Shown one piece after another: positions 11,518-23,017 of a DNA stretch of 64,000 bases; within the stretch, counting starts at the first letter, position 1, and each line of letters starts with the position of its first letter. The notes beneath the pieces are model-generated. The model did no database searches, was not told the DNA's origin, and saw only the letters and a program-made list of their open reading frames with translations. This DNA comes from Lunularia cruciata (Eukaryota; Streptophyta; Marchantiopsida; Lunulariales; Lunulariaceae). The stretch lies in NCBI GenBank assembly GCA_948567375.1, contig OX419760.1:58478657-58542656 (forward strand), given 5' to 3'. The translations under genes and the position numbers were made by a program.

Positions 11518-11829
11518 TCAGATTGACATATCATGTTCTGCATTGTGCGGATCACTTAGCCAAGACTTCAGGTACTGCGAGGAAAGGGGTGTGTGTTGAG
11601 GCATGCAGTCTCCACTCTCAGACCAAGTCTGTAGAGAATTGAGTAGAAGAGATCGTTCTTGGTCATTGTCGACGTAACTGAAAATGTCGTGGAAATGCTG
11701 GCCCGCTTTAGGATTTGTCAAAATCTTCCACGTTCTCCACGTAAATGCTGTGGTCATTCTCGGTCTTTCACCTTCACTGGAACCACATGTCATACACTTG
11801 CAATTAGTTTGATCCCTTGAGGTGGTCAA
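11518..11829 (-). CDS. Hypothetical acidic C-terminal ORF, possible extra exon of the 11.8-14.1 kb gene
   Basis: Open to a TGA at 11,518. The protein has a CKCMTCG cluster, a basic/Trp patch (FTWRTWKIL) and an acidic C-terminus ending HDMSI. It begins right after an intron-acceptor-like CTCCAG at about 11,838. The preceding exon of the helical/tail gene ends at 11,895 if the GTGAGT donor there is used, but the phases do not join cleanly. It may therefore be an alternative 3' exon or an unrelated ORF. No family recognised. Confidence 0.25.
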   Translation of the reverse strand: MTTSRDQTNCKCMTCGSSEGERPRMTTAFTWRTWKILTNPKAGQHFHDIFSYVDNDQERSLLLNSLQTWSESGDCMPQHTPLSSQYLKSWLSDPHNAEHDMSI

Positions 11830-11834
11830 TATTT

Positions 11835-14073
11835 CTACTGGAGATTTCTGAGCTCCAAAACTTGTGCAACAGATAAGAGGTACCTGAGACTCACGCTCCT
11901 GCTCTCAAGAAGAACGTGTTGGGGAGGAGGAGGAGTATACCACTCGGTCGGAGGAGGATCGTACCAGCCCAAGTTGTAGCAAGGCTGTCCATCCTGCACA
12001 ACCAAGGATATTCACCCTAGCAATTCAGGTAAACCTCACAAAAATTCCAAGAGAGAAATTCTATTGAAGAAGACCTGCTCCACAGTTCCTTGGTTTCTCC
12101 TAAAGCATTCTCTGTAGTTTCTATTATTGTAAGCGGGCCACACTTCTTGCACAACATCCGATTAGTATGGTGAGAATCAACTCGTAAACACGTGATACTG
12201 GCAATAGCTGTGAAGTAGAAACGCTTATGACGCCTTATGAGTTGAAAGTACTTATCAAAGGCTACACTTGCGGTGGTCAGGCTGATGAAACGGCGGAGAT
12301 TACTTCAAACAGACCCCTTTTGACCTTAGGTAATCCGTCTAGTCTTTTGTGTTATGGGTCCATTCGATAATGCTCACTCGGAGGCAAAAATCTTTTCTCA
12401 GGAACATCAACTTACAGAGACAGTAGTCGAAAATGAGATATGATGTTTAAAAACAGATGTCTTAAAGGTCATTCTCCAACATACGAATTTTTGCTCGCCC
12501 TTATGAACTGGCTGCAAATGGCCTATGCACAAGACAAAGACAGATCACATGGTTTGCAATCCTTCCAGTAATGACTCCGACTCCCTCATGGCTTGCCACT
12601 CTCTGCTGTGTCTGGATTTCAAGCTCTGAACGTTGATGGCGTAAACCATCATTGGTGGCAGGAGGATTGTTCTCACCTGTACCTTTAACTGTCTAGATAT
12701 GTAGACAGGCAAGAATGAACGGATCTGTCAGCTCATCCAGGAGGAGGCTACCTGACCCTGATCATCCGGGTTCAAGCTGCAGGCGGAGTGGGCTATTGTG
12801 CATCGCATGATCAGGGTCAGCTAATCCTCCTCCTAGATGGACACATAGGTTCATTCAAACACAGGGTGCTTAAAATACATCTCTTCTTGTTAGTAAATTA
12901 TATGAGATGTACAAATTAATTGTTGGAAGCTTAAGGTTGTCGTGATCTCATCCATATTCATTATTACACTACACAGAGAAGTAGGTAACGGATTAACTTG
13001 ATGGAGTTCTGAAATAGAGCTAAATGTCACCTTTGATCAATGTGGACCAAATATTTACGGGCCAGTGGTAGGCGGAGATACTTACCACCAGCGGGTCTGG
13101 AGGTACGAAGGCGAGAAGGAAGCCCATCAGTTTCATCACCTGATCCACATTTTGACGGTACTCCTCAAACCTCTCAGCAGATCGGGTGAACAACTGCATA
13201 TTGGCCAATTCTGTCATCAGCTCCTGCGCACTACGAAGAATTTCTTCAAGTCTTTGCAGCTGTTTGTGCACATCTCGGCTTAGTTGACCCTGACCATCGG
13301 GATACAGAACAGAGGACTTGTCGTGCAGCGTGGTATCTGCACAATGCACATGTCCATGTTGTTAGACTGCTGCACATCGTGTACTACGCTTGCGCATCAG
13401 TCCCTCTTAACTGCAATCAATACAGAAGCTTCCTGAGTGAACTTTGAGAGGCCGGCCGCCTCAGGCATGAGTTGAATTTATTGATTCGTCAACTTTGGCG
13501 AAGCCCTGACCTAGCTCTGAGCTCTTTAAAATGAACTAGCAGAATCATTACGCCTTGCTATATCCGTATCATGTGAATCACTTTACACATGGGACTATGA
13601 AATTAAAGGAGACGACACGAAAAGTTTTTGTAATCCATAATCTTGAACAAATCATCATAAGCAGATCAAGTACGAGGATATGAAGACAACCCCATCAGAA
13701 AGTTACTTGGACCTAAAATCTGTAGATGCTCTCAGCTGCAGTCAGATCTAGGTCTACTCTTCATCGGCATCACACATTCACTTGGAAAGTGGGATTCTAA
13801 ACGAATCTTGATCGGATGTGAAGATCATGGATTGTCTGAATTCGTCTCCGTATCCTCCATACTTCCTTAATAGCGGCGAGCCTGGTTTGGTAAGGTGGAT
13901 TACGGAGCACAGAACTCGTTACCAGTTTTTTGGATGAATTCAACGAATGCACGAGCTTCAGTTTTGTGCCTTCGAACCAGCTGTAGTGAATAAACTATGC
14001 CGTCGATGAGACCAGAGATCCTGCGCAAATCAGAAAGAACCTGCAAAACCTCACTGCCATCTTTCCTCGACAT
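11835..14073 (-). CDS. Helical-bundle/proline-tail family protein, paralog 1
   Basis: Three exons with GT-AG introns. Exon 1, 14,073-13,923 (151 nt, ends phase 1; residues MSRKDGSEVL...AFVEFIQKT). Exon 2, 13,336-13,086 (251 nt, ends phase 0; SRDVHKQLQRLEEILRSAQE, then a second amphipathic stretch ending FVPPDPLV). Exon 3 starts 11,993 (YDPPPTEWYTPPPPQ) and either splices at 11,895 or reads on to a TAG at 11,835. Exon sizes, phases and the FxEFI ending of exon 1 match the loci at 43.3-44.7 kb and 17.1-19.1 kb, and the exon pattern also appears at 21.1-22.3 kb. Several amphipathic helices then a disordered Tyr/Pro tail resemble HeLo/RPW8/MLKL-NTD-type bundles, but no kinase, NB-ARC or LRR part is seen. 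No signal peptide, so presumably cytosolic. Function not known. Confidence 0.55.
12733..12840. repeat. Imperfect inverted repeat inside intron 2 of paralog 1
   Basis: Arms 12,733-12,764 and 12,807-12,840 pair with a few mismatches (both contain CTGACCCTGATCAT in one sense, plus AGGAGGAGG). The loop is about 42 bases. It sits within the predicted intron 13,085-11,994 of the minus-strand gene. Possibly a small MITE or a folded intronic element. Confidence 0.6.
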
Positions 14074-14249
14074 CGTGCTGCACTGAACCCGCCAGAACCG
14101 CCCTGGATTGTTCGAATATCTAATACCTGATTTCTCACCTTGTCGACTAATTCATTCTGGCTAAGCGTAGTACACTCGAGGCATTCCTCCCATTTCTCTT
14201 CGATCTTCCTTCATCCAGAACCAGAGGAGGAGGCTTTTATCACTCCTCA

Positions 14250-14489
14250 TCACCGACCCTGTCCCGTTTCTTCCAAGACATTTATGGGATACTCAAAATG
14301 AACATAACGGATCAAAAGAGCCACCTCTGCCGTCACTGTACCACTTGAGGTGGAATCATCCATTTCGTCCCTGAACTCGTTTAGAGTGTTGCAATAGCGC
14401 GGTTCCTCCGGGCAGGCCTTTTCTTCTTCGTCACTCATCCAACCCCTCCTCGTCCGGCAAGCATTGGCCATGTCTCTTAAATCGCTCAT
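14250..14489 (-). CDS. Hypothetical acidic small ORF
   Basis: 79-aa ORF just upstream (minus sense) of paralog 1, with acidic segments DEEEKACPEE and FRDEMDDSTSS. No recognised family. It might be a leader exon, a separate small gene or chance. The 180 bases between it and exon 1 of paralog 1 show no clear splice link. Confidence 0.2.
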   Translation of the reverse strand: MSDLRDMANACRTRRGWMSDEEEKACPEEPRYCNTLNEFRDEMDDSTSSGTVTAEVALLIRYVHFEYPINVLEETGQGR

Positions 14490-14607
14490 TGTCTAATATT
14501 CGATGTCGTGTCAGTCTAATCCACTGCCATCTTCCTCATGCTGCAGTTGCTGGCCCTGTAGCGTTTATACGATAGTTGATGTTAGTATGCAAACCATGCA
14601 GATAATT

Positions 14608-15612
14608 AAACATATAGCTCATGTTCAAGCAAAGCGAGAGAATTAGGTCCAACTGTTACGGTCACAGTCGCTCCACTATTCTCTAATTTGCATCACACCT
14701 CGTACATAAAAGGCCCCCCCGTGCAAAACACGCGTGTTGAAAATTTTCGTGGGAAAATTTTCCTTTTCTTCAATGCTGTGTGTTACCAGATCTTTATCTT
14801 TTTGTGCTGATTTGATTCCTGGTCCTCCTCTCCTTCCTCTAAAACATTCTGTATGTTGTCTTCTATGCTCTGAAATTACAAGAATGTAGACTGTGATTTC
14901 TATAATTGTATTATGTTCTGCATGTGCTTATACAGTGCTGTACCTCGATGCTCTTTCGGGTAACTCCTGCAAGATTACTCCCGGTCTTTGTTCAATTGAA
15001 CGTCGAAATGTGGACTTCCTACCGCAGATAGAATCCGGACATTCAATCCATGATCGAAATAGCTACAATACACACCTATAATCCGATAATTCATCGTATC
15101 AATCTGTGTATTTCTGGAACTTTTAACTTATTTCCTGAAACATCAACGTAGATTTCACAGTTTTCTACAACTCTGTTGTTCCTCCAAATCTTCTCCTGGA
15201 TGGAGATGCAGCAATACTTTCCCGGGGCCTTAAAATCAACGGACAATTTCTGCATCATAGGTCTCGGAAAACGTTCTTGGTCATCATAAAGCCTTCTCCC
15301 GGCATATGTGGCGCATCCTCCGAACAGTGTTAACAAGGGTGGCCGGCCACCATGCCTGGTGGCAGTACTTGAGATGGACGTTTTTCTGGAAAGAGTTCTC
15401 TTTCAATCCAGAGGCCTGAAGAAGAAAGGTTCTGCTTTGAGGAGGGAAGAAGCTCACAACTCCTACATGTTGTCGAGTTTAATGGAGACCCTGCCAACAT
15501 GAGATATTCCTTGGCGACTGTTGTTGATTACGTACATGTACACGTAGTGTGGTATACTTGCCTCAGGCTCCAGATTCTATTTTCCCTACACGGGATTTTG
15601 AACGAATCGAGG
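14608..15612. repeat. Segmental duplication block A, copy 1
   Basis: Matches 25,142-26,058 in the same orientation over nearly its whole length, with small indels. It starts near ATATAGCTCATGTTCAAGC and ends at GAACGAATCGAGGTC. Here block A runs straight on into block B (15,613-20,300). A minus ORF (15,336-15,091, RRLYDDQERF...NNRVVENCEIYVDVSG) is open in this copy but has TGA and TAG in the corresponding frame of copy 2. Its product is not recognised, so coding status is open. Confidence 0.8.
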
Positions 15613-15817
15613 TCACGGGAATCAGCCTTGAATTTCCGACTCCATTGTTCTGATTCTTCTGATATATGGGAAAAAGGATCCAGGGGCCATGTGATGAGGT
15701 CGGAAACACAAAATTTCTAATGAACGCTTCTCCGAGTTACATGCTCCTTATCAATCTTAAATCATATTGTTCAAGTCCGTTGTTTACTGATGGCAGTTCT
15801 TGTTCCTGGAGAACACG

Positions 15818-16012
15818 CTACCTTCGGTGATGAAACCGTACGATTGATTCAAGGTTGGCCCGAAGCCTATCTTTAAGGACCGAATCACTTGGTCTTGCGA
15901 TTGCCACTTCCACAAACTCTTGATCAAAAGGGTTGGTTCGACTACGAGAGTTTCTTGTGCCTTTAGACGGTAGAATGATGAATTTACCTTGTAGGGCGGA
16001 TGATGATGTCAT
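15818..16012 (-). CDS. Unrecognised ORF conserved in both duplication copies
   Basis: 64-aa ORF (NPFDQEFVEVAIARPSD then DRLRANLESIVRFHHRR). The same frame in copy 2 (about 42,217-42,045) keeps VEVAITRPSD and RANLESIVRLHHR but needs a one-base shift near its start. The GT at CTACAAG/GTAAATT could be a donor. No family is recognised; the opposite strand is also partly open (TFGDETVRLIQGWPEAYL). Coding status uncertain. Confidence 0.25.
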   Translation of the reverse strand: MTSSSALQGKFIILPSKGTRNSRSRTNPFDQEFVEVAIARPSDSVLKDRLRANLESIVRFHHRR

Positions 16013-16279
16013 TTAGCCCAAGAAGGGTGTGAGCCATCTCCTTAAGTCGTTTGAAATTTTATCGCACAACCAAAACAGGAATCACTCCGTATAAAATGAT
16101 CTAACTCAATGTGCTTTCCCCAGCAATGGAAGGGATCAAATGGTCGGACACTTCACGTTGCAACGGTTGCAGAGCCAGCTTACAGATGATTACCGGCAAC
16201 TTTCATATTTAAAAACGACGGAGCAAATCAATATGGATTGAGCACGACACAAATCGCCTAGTATTTTAAAGTTAAATTA

Positions 16280-16527
16280 GCTGCATTCCTTCGCATTAAA
16301 CTATGTGCCGTCCTTGAAGCGTGTTGCGATCTGAATTCAACGAAATGCTGAATTGGATTTCCAATCCAAAAGTGCAGGCTACTTCGGCTCTATTGTAAAT
16401 GTAGCTGCATTCGTTCGCATGAAGCTATGTGCCGTCCTTGAAGCGTGTTGCGAACTGAATTCAACTAAATGCTGAATTGGATTTCCAATCCGAAAGTGCA
16501 GGCTACTTCGGCTCTATTGTACACGAA
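16280..16527. repeat. Tandem duplication, 124-bp unit
   Basis: Two head-to-tail copies beginning GCTGCATTC and containing GTGCCGTCCTTGAAGCGTG and CTACTTCGGCTCTATTGTA, with a few differences. The corresponding place in duplication copy 2 also has a tandem duplication, but with a 156-bp unit and other breakpoints. Confidence 0.8.
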
Positions 16528-17062
16528 CATTACACCATCTTAAGAAGTCCACAGGAGGACGGAGCTACGGCTAATCCAAGCGGACCCTGATTCAAACAAC
16601 ATACGTGACCAAGACTAGGAAACATTGGGAATAAAAATATAAATTCTAGAATCGGTGGCTCTTCTATCTCGATCTTCAGACGAGTCAACGACTTGATACG
16701 TGAAAGTAATTACGCTTATGATCCACGAGCATGCCAAACCTCAGCAGAGTGCTAAGCGAGTGCTAAGTGTCCGCAAACATCGACTAATCGCTGGTCTGTG
16801 TACTAGTCGATGCATGGGACACTTAGCACGACTGCAGAGCGTCAGTCTGGTGCAGATCAGAGAAGTGTCGACATCTTGGAACAGGAATTGTTGGAAGACA
16901 GGAGTCCATGAACGGACATAATGGACTCTCGGTTTCCTCTCATTCTGCTGCTTACGTTGATCCGATCTAATTCTTCATGCCCTAGCTTCATGTGGGTACA
17001 AGAACCCTGGTAGCATGAAAATTTCCTTCGATGCTCTGAAAGCATGAGCGTTATTTTCTTCA

Positions 17063-19135
17063 CTAGCCATAGGGTCCGATAGGATGTTCTTGACGTCGAC
17101 CAGCAAAATAATCGCTTGAAGTCGGCGGATTATGCATGCCAGCTCCAGAATGGCTACCTTGAGGACCGTATGCAGGATAATTGGATCCGGAATAGGGTGA
17201 ACAATATCGTGACACATCGTGCGCACGTTGTTCCTCAGTTGGGTTGACGTGCGCAGGGTTTGAATTGGAGGCCAGAGCAGTATGCTGATAATATTCATGC
17301 ATTTGCAGATGATACACATAGTGGATATTAGCAACATGTGTAAAGCCAATGGCAGGAAGAGAGTGTTGGTGTTGAAAATGCGTCTGATGCTGGTGAGGAT
17401 CCGGAAGACTTTGCTGTAAAACAAATCACAAGGTGTAGCTTGTTTCAGTAACATGAGGTCGACCAAGTCGTATGTTCGCATTCTAGTGCAATTGCGTACT
17501 TTAAGTAGTGGCCATACTCCATTAGTCGTCAATATCAGGAAATCTCAACTGAGTAACGATTCACAAATTCTGCTTGTAGTACTATGACACTGGTTCCTCT
17601 TCCTGATAAAATATCGCTGTGTAAATGTTTTTGCTAAGCTTCACTTCTTTTTCTTTTCGTGAACTGTGAAGTCCGAAATTACCTGCTTTTGAAGCGGAAG
17701 CATGAGGCTTAAGAACAGCAGATTAATAGTCTCCTGCAGTTCTTGACGAATTCGACGAAGTCGTTCCTTAACTTCCGTTGGTTCCGTCCACGACGATAGA
17801 GATTATCCATCAAAACTCGGGCATGTCCCAAGTGCTCTTTAAGTTGGTCCATGTGTTTTCCACGTTTCCACTGAGTAACCACTTCTGATCAAGCGATTGC
17901 AATAGGGAGTTCTTCGCTTTGAGCTCGATGTCTGCATGATGCACCAAATTCAGATGTCAGAAATCAGAAATCAGATTTAAAATTATTGACTCATAGTAAT
18001 GTCTTAATGAGACATTAGGACCTATAAATGCTAATCCAGTCCTGGGAACTCACTAAAGATCTAGAGTGACAAAAGCAATGATTCTACATCTCATTCGGCA
18101 CTTAGTACTCCACAGTGAACTTCGTCTACGAAAGTTGACTATGACAACTCAATACCTAAAGTTTTAAAACGGAATATTTGAGTTTTAGCTCAAGAATCCC
18201 ATTGGGTATACCCGAATACAGACCCACAAAAACCTGGCCTACCTTCCACCAAGATATCCCAGACGGTACACCGAGAGGAGAAGAATGCATCCTCAAAGCT
18301 TAACAGTTCTAATTGAAGCTAATACAATTCGAGTTATTTCGTTTGTCTATTAGTCCAGCAACGATTTTGACAATGCACATAAGGTGACGACAATGAAATT
18401 AACGTAGTATCGAGATTGTCCCCAACATGAGATACCTAAAGGTATACTTGTGAACGAAATGAGTCCGAGTGGGGATGTGAACCGGAATGCTTGCCTCGAC
18501 CATTGCTGGAACTGTTCTACTGAATAGCGCGACCAAGCGCACAGATTGGATGTAGACATTTAAGGGATCATTTAGTCCTCAACCCTGGCTTGAACATATG
18601 GTATCATTATTGTATCCTATTGACCAAATGTCCAAGCGGATTTGTCAACCGGAAGCTCTGATAGACTGCAACGAACAGCTATGCATGGGCGTCTTTTAAG
18701 TTCCAACGAAAGGCAAACTCTTCCACTTCCACGGAAGGAAGTGGATCAAAGAACGAGCAGAAAAGAACGATATCAATGAGTGACAGAGCTCACTCAAAAG
18801 ATGCAGTTGATTATTAAACAAGTCAGGTTTTTTAAGCTCTAAAGTAAAGGTTTTTTAACAACTCAGCACTAGCTATTTAAGTTAAAATGATGGCTTCAAA
18901 CTTACTGATTAAGGACAAGTGATGTATGGATCCTTGTACCGCTCGTTCAGTGACTACTTGGAAGAAAATAGAACATTTGGAACTCACCAATTTTTCGGAT
19001 GTATTCCATGAAGCCTTCAATCATTTCCTGCAAGGAGGACAGCTAAGTGTAGTAGCCTACAATTCCACCGATGATCTCAAAGATAAATTCTAGTTGCTGT
19101 ACGGTCGCCAGAACCGCAAAGAACTCCATTAACAT
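17063..19135 (-). pseudogene. Helical-bundle/tail family gene, broken copy (paralog 4)
   Basis: Duplicate of the open gene at 43,272-44,684. Exon 1, 19,135-18,988 (148 nt, same size and phase 1), has an in-frame TAG at 19,045-19,043 where the intact copy has a Lys codon. Exon 2, 17,931-17,693, has a one-base deletion soon after SGNVE plus a deletion of about 20 bases further on. Exon 3, 17,413-17,063, is still open: a His/Gln-rich start, SRYCSPYSGSNYP, and the same GPYG ending. Splice sites are preserved. A functional product is unlikely unless the tail exon is used separately. Confidence 0.65.
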
Positions 19136-21144
19136 TGTAATCTGAGCCTCTTCCGCTTCCCCCACAATTCCTGAGTGATGTCAATTCAGCCGATATGATT
19201 TCAAACAAACCAAAACTCCAGGAGTCAATGTTAAATGCGCACCCCAAATCGATCTATCCTGTGAAGTAGCTGCAGAAGTTTCAATCTATAAACATTTGCT
19301 TTCGCTTCCAAACTCAACTCCTGATGTAAATCCAACAATGTCTCTAGCGCGCATAGCCATCAAGAGCCTCCGCATTCTGCACCTCAGAAATTCTTGTTTG
19401 CGATCTCCAATATTGATGTAAAACTAACACCACCACTCTCGTCCCTCCCCGACGAGAGGACCTCTCATCAGTCACTCTCCCGCCACACTCAAGGGGAAGC
19501 TGTTCTCTAGGGCCTTCTTAAGACTTCGAGACCATGAGATGCATACCTTGCCAAAGCACGCGGTCGTACTGTGGTGGCTGATGTACGTTTCTGCCGATCA
19601 GGATCGTACGGTTCATAGGGCTGTCAACTTGCCTTGTCAGCGAAGCACTTTCGTCTCTCAGATACGAAGTTCCCATTTTTAGGGCGTCCCGTCAAGAATC
19701 CGCCCGGCCAGAATTTGAGCATACCTGGTACCACGGGAATCCAGGTTGCTCCGCGGTGAAAAAGTTAGACATACCCGGGCAACCCTCAAAGACGTCCCCG
19801 GGAAGATTTACGTGAACTCTTTCCCTCCAGATTCCAAGCCTTCCATACGATGTCTATACTTCAATTGTCCGAAGTCAATGGGGCCCGGTCAATCTGTTCC
19901 TCACGAGTAGCTGGAGGGCATCTAGAACGACAGAAAAGGATGGACTCATCATTAATACCCCTACCACCCTACCCAGAAAGTGGCATGAGGCCTACCTTTC
20001 GTAAAAGTATTAACGATCTGAAAGAATGAATTTTGTATTTCTTAGTGGGCAACATGAACACTATCAAGTGTTAAATCAGATGTCAACTATCAAGTGTCAA
20101 GTTTCCCTCCAGATTCCAGGCCTTCCATACGATGTCTATACTTCTGAGCCCAATTGTCCGAAGTCAATGGACCCCGGTCAATCGGTTCCTCACGAGTAGC
20201 TGGAGGGCATCTAGAACGACAGAAAACGATGGACTCATCAAATGAATTTTGTATTTCTTAGTGGGCAACATGAACACTATCAAGTGTTAAATTTACAAAG
20301 GTACAGTTTACAAGTTAATGTAACAAGTGTGCTAATTCACCCCTATAGAGAACTTGGAATCTCAACCTCATGAGACCTATAATCTCCTTGAGGTTAAAGG
20401 AGAGGAGAGCAGGACAATGGGCTTGAGAGAGTTCCACTTACGATTTATGGGAAGTCGAAAACCAGTTCTACATGAACCTGAAGTGCAGCAACATTACGGA
20501 TAAGCACGATATCAGGGAATTCTGTGAGCAGACATAAAATCAGTAGCTATCAGTACACATTGTACAATAACATTGTTTCTTACTATCATAAAAGAAAATG
20601 GAAAGAGCTACAATTGTTGATCGTCCTCGAGTGATTGCTCTTTCTACTGGTTACAAGAAACAAAATATCTGACAAGATGCAAAATTACTAAGATGCTTGA
20701 AGACGGAGACTTGATCTGAACATGGAGGCGTTACCAAGTCCTTTTTCACCTTGCCTGGTACGTACGTGTTGATCATGAAGCTCAGGAAAACTCTCTTTGG
20801 ATCATCTACTCAGGACAAAAAGACCTCGGATAAACTGTGTATAACTAGTCTTTATGGTTCGTCTCATCTCATGGTAAGCATCCGCTGGGCTTACCATCAC
20901 CAGATTGATCTTGTATTGATCACATCTGTAATTTGCTCTTGTAGTCGGGAAGGTCTTGCCTGCAGAATCATAATCACCAAGAAAATAGGTCAATCAATCT
21001 GAGCATCGGAGCATGGTGGGTGAAAATGAAGGTTACATCTACAGATCACCAAAAAGTTCAGGTACTGAATCGGCTGAATGTCCAAGTTCAAACATACCTC
21101 TGGATTACTGGAAGATTGCTTCAAGATTAGCCTCATCATAACTT
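19136..21144. other. End of duplication block B and unassigned DNA
   Basis: 19,600-19,950 corresponds to the ORF at 45,330-45,662 but carries a frame change after EHTWYHGNPGCSAVK. 19,820-20,100 is partly repeated at 20,101-20,295. 20,300-21,144 holds short ORFs (20,751-21,002 +; 20,993-20,802 -) that I cannot assign. Confidence 0.4.
19820..20295. repeat. Local direct duplication at end of block B copy 1
   Basis: TTTCCCTCCAGATTCCA...TCACGAGTAGCTGGAGGGCATCTAGAACGACAG occurs at about 19,820-19,935 and again at 20,101-20,222. The phrase GAATTTTGTATTTCTTAGTGGGC...CAAGTGTTAAAT follows both. The second copy lacks about 80 intervening bases. Confidence 0.75.
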
Positions 21145-22327
21145 TCATAATGGCCTTTCAATCCTGTCGATGCGAATCGAAGCATTGGTTCTCCTGACAA
21201 TTGACCAGGGAGGGGAAAGCTCCCCTGACAAATCTGTGCCACGTTGAAGCTCTCTCTTCAACTCTTCCACATGTATCTGTACTGCTTGTGGGAGATCATC
21301 TTTGATCTGCTGTGGTGGGAATATCTCGTTTAGATCAGCCTCTGCACAAATGTTTGGCCCACGAGACTAGCTCTAGATCTAGGGTTGGGTTGATATCCGC
21401 GGCAATCCGAATCCACTCTACACACCTTGCGATAGACAATCCTCTGCCATGGACTGGATAGAGATGAGATTAATACGCCGATAGTACATGTTGGTTTGCG
21501 TAAGGAGAAACCGGATTTCGATCCAGTACCAGATCCTTCACTAAACAGGAGAAGATGTCTGAGTGGTGATTTGCTTGAAGCAGCAAATCACCACTGCATT
21601 TAAAAAATTGTCCCACTTATGGGAGAGCTAGCTAAAGTGGCACAATTTACTGACTGAACATGATATACTAGCCATTGCGCTGTCTGTAAATCTTTCAGAA
21701 CAGATGTGCAGAAAGAGCTCATTTTGGTTCCAGGATGTTCGAACGAATTCGGAAATCGTAGAGATGATCATTCCTCAAAACGTGCGATATAAGCAAGCAC
21801 AGGGTTATCAGGTCGCGGAAAGTCCTGGGTGAAAGATGGCTGAGGGTTAAAAGGTGGTTTTAGGTGCTGTGGAAGCTCTGAAGACACGCCATGACTGCTG
21901 ATAGTCAGGAAAGACAGGTGATTTGGTGGATGCAGACCGCAGGTATAAGCCAGAGGAGGTTGTTGATTATCGGTCATCACCTAAACGAATGGTGGAATCT
22001 GAAAGCGGAGATGGACAATTCTTATTACACGTAAAAGATCTACAATGATGTATGAATCTAGATCTTCAATGTAAGAACAACAACCTGATGCTGAGGCATT
22101 GATGTCAAAGAACATAATTGCCTCTGAAGGTGATTGAAAAGTAAACTTGATGCCAAACAGTTACTGCTGCTTCCGGGAGATCTACAGTTCTTACCGATTT
22201 CTTTGATGAAGATGGAGAATTTGTAGGTCTCTTTCTTGTGCTTGAGAACTTCCTCCAGGACGCGAGCCATGCTTTTGAGAAGGTCCCACAGGGAGCAGAG
22301 AAAGGGGACGCTAGTTAAAACTTCCAA
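21145..22327 (-). pseudogene. Helical-bundle family locus, paralog 3 (divergent, probably incomplete)
   Basis: An exon-1-like stretch ends at 22,195 with a phase 1 donor (LKHKKETYKFSIFIKEI then G/GTAAG), matching the FxxFI ending of the other paralogs. Its frame is closed upstream by a TGA, and the first in-frame ATG gives MARVLEEVL, so the beginning is short or comes from another exon. Exon 2 starts 21,341 after TTTGTGCAG, joins in phase (EADLNEIFPPQQIKDDLP, then a charged amphipathic helix HVEELKRELQRGTDL) and ends at a TGA, 21,147-21,145. A proline-rich ORF (21,980-21,768) lies between the two exons. Divergent and perhaps non-functional. Confidence 0.42.
21768..21980 (-). CDS. Proline-rich small ORF inside paralog 3
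   Basis: 70-aa ORF with QQPPLAYTCGLHPPNHLS and LPQHLKPPFNPQPSF, ending YIARFEE. It resembles in composition the Tyr/Pro/His-rich tail exons of the family. If it is a tail exon it is out of the usual order (between exons 1 and 2), unless it belongs to an alternative transcript. Confidence 0.28.
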   Translation of the reverse strand: MMTDNQQPPLAYTCGLHPPNHLSFLTISSHGVSSELPQHLKPPFNPQPSFTQDFPRPDNPVLAYIARFEE

Positions 22328-23017
22328 TCAGTAGCATGTACTGAATCTCCCACATTGGAATTCGTCCCACGAATAGATCTCAAGGTCACTAATTCAGAGC
22401 ATATTGTGAGAGAAGTGCGCCATTGAGCCTCCCTCCATATTTGCTTGATGGTGAAGTAGGCAAAATTTATTCCACATGTAATAAATCACTGATCTTGGGC
22501 ACTAGGATCACGTCAAGATGGTGCATAGCGATGCAAGTTAGCATTTCGTCACCTGCATCTTCAATAATCGAGCAAATCATTTTAGTATCTCTTTAATCGC
22601 GATTACGTTCCTCATTGGCGTAACTGCGTACATATGGACACATAAGATCTGTTTTCAGCAAACTATATCCAGGGAGAGAAGCGGACCTGAGGCACTTGAC
22701 GTCTTAGTTTTGCTTCCATTCAGGAAGCTAATTTTTCGCTACAGTGGATGACTTTCACATGACAAACACTTTTTTCCACATCCTCAGTTCCCAGCCTGTC
22801 ATATAAAATCACGTGTATTTTTCTGCCAAAAGTGGATGCAGTTGACTTGTACGAACTGTGTACTTAAACGAGTCCAGAAATGAAATGAAAATTGGACTGG
22901 TCTAAGAAGAAGTAACGACGCATACTTTCAAAATAAGATCTTGGAAAAAACTGAATAGTTGGCTCACCTTTACAAGAAGCGAATGTAATCAAATTGTTTT
23001 CCCTGCATCTTCAAGTG
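22328..23017. other. Unassigned stretch
   Basis: No ORF with recognisable features and no repeat shared with other parts of the window was noticed. Confidence 0.35.

Larger units (their letters stand above)
15613..20300. repeat. Segmental duplication block B, copy 1
   Basis: Matches about 41,805-45,800 in the same orientation: the GGAATCAGCC start, the tandem-repeat zone, the three exons of the helical/tail gene, and the end region around TCACGAGTAGCTGGAGGGC. Copy 1 carries a broken version of the gene, copy 2 an open one. Local tandem repeats expanded differently in each copy. Confidence 0.8.

Noticed and set aside
11835..14073. Classical NLR or MLKL gene
   Set aside because: No P-loop, NB-ARC, LRR or kinase motifs within several kilobases on the same strand; only a helical N-terminal-like part and a tail.
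16975..17532. 185-aa minus ORF overlapping the tail exon of paralog 4
   Set aside because: It runs in another frame than the spliced gene. The spliced frame has matching phases and the conserved GPYG end in both duplicates.
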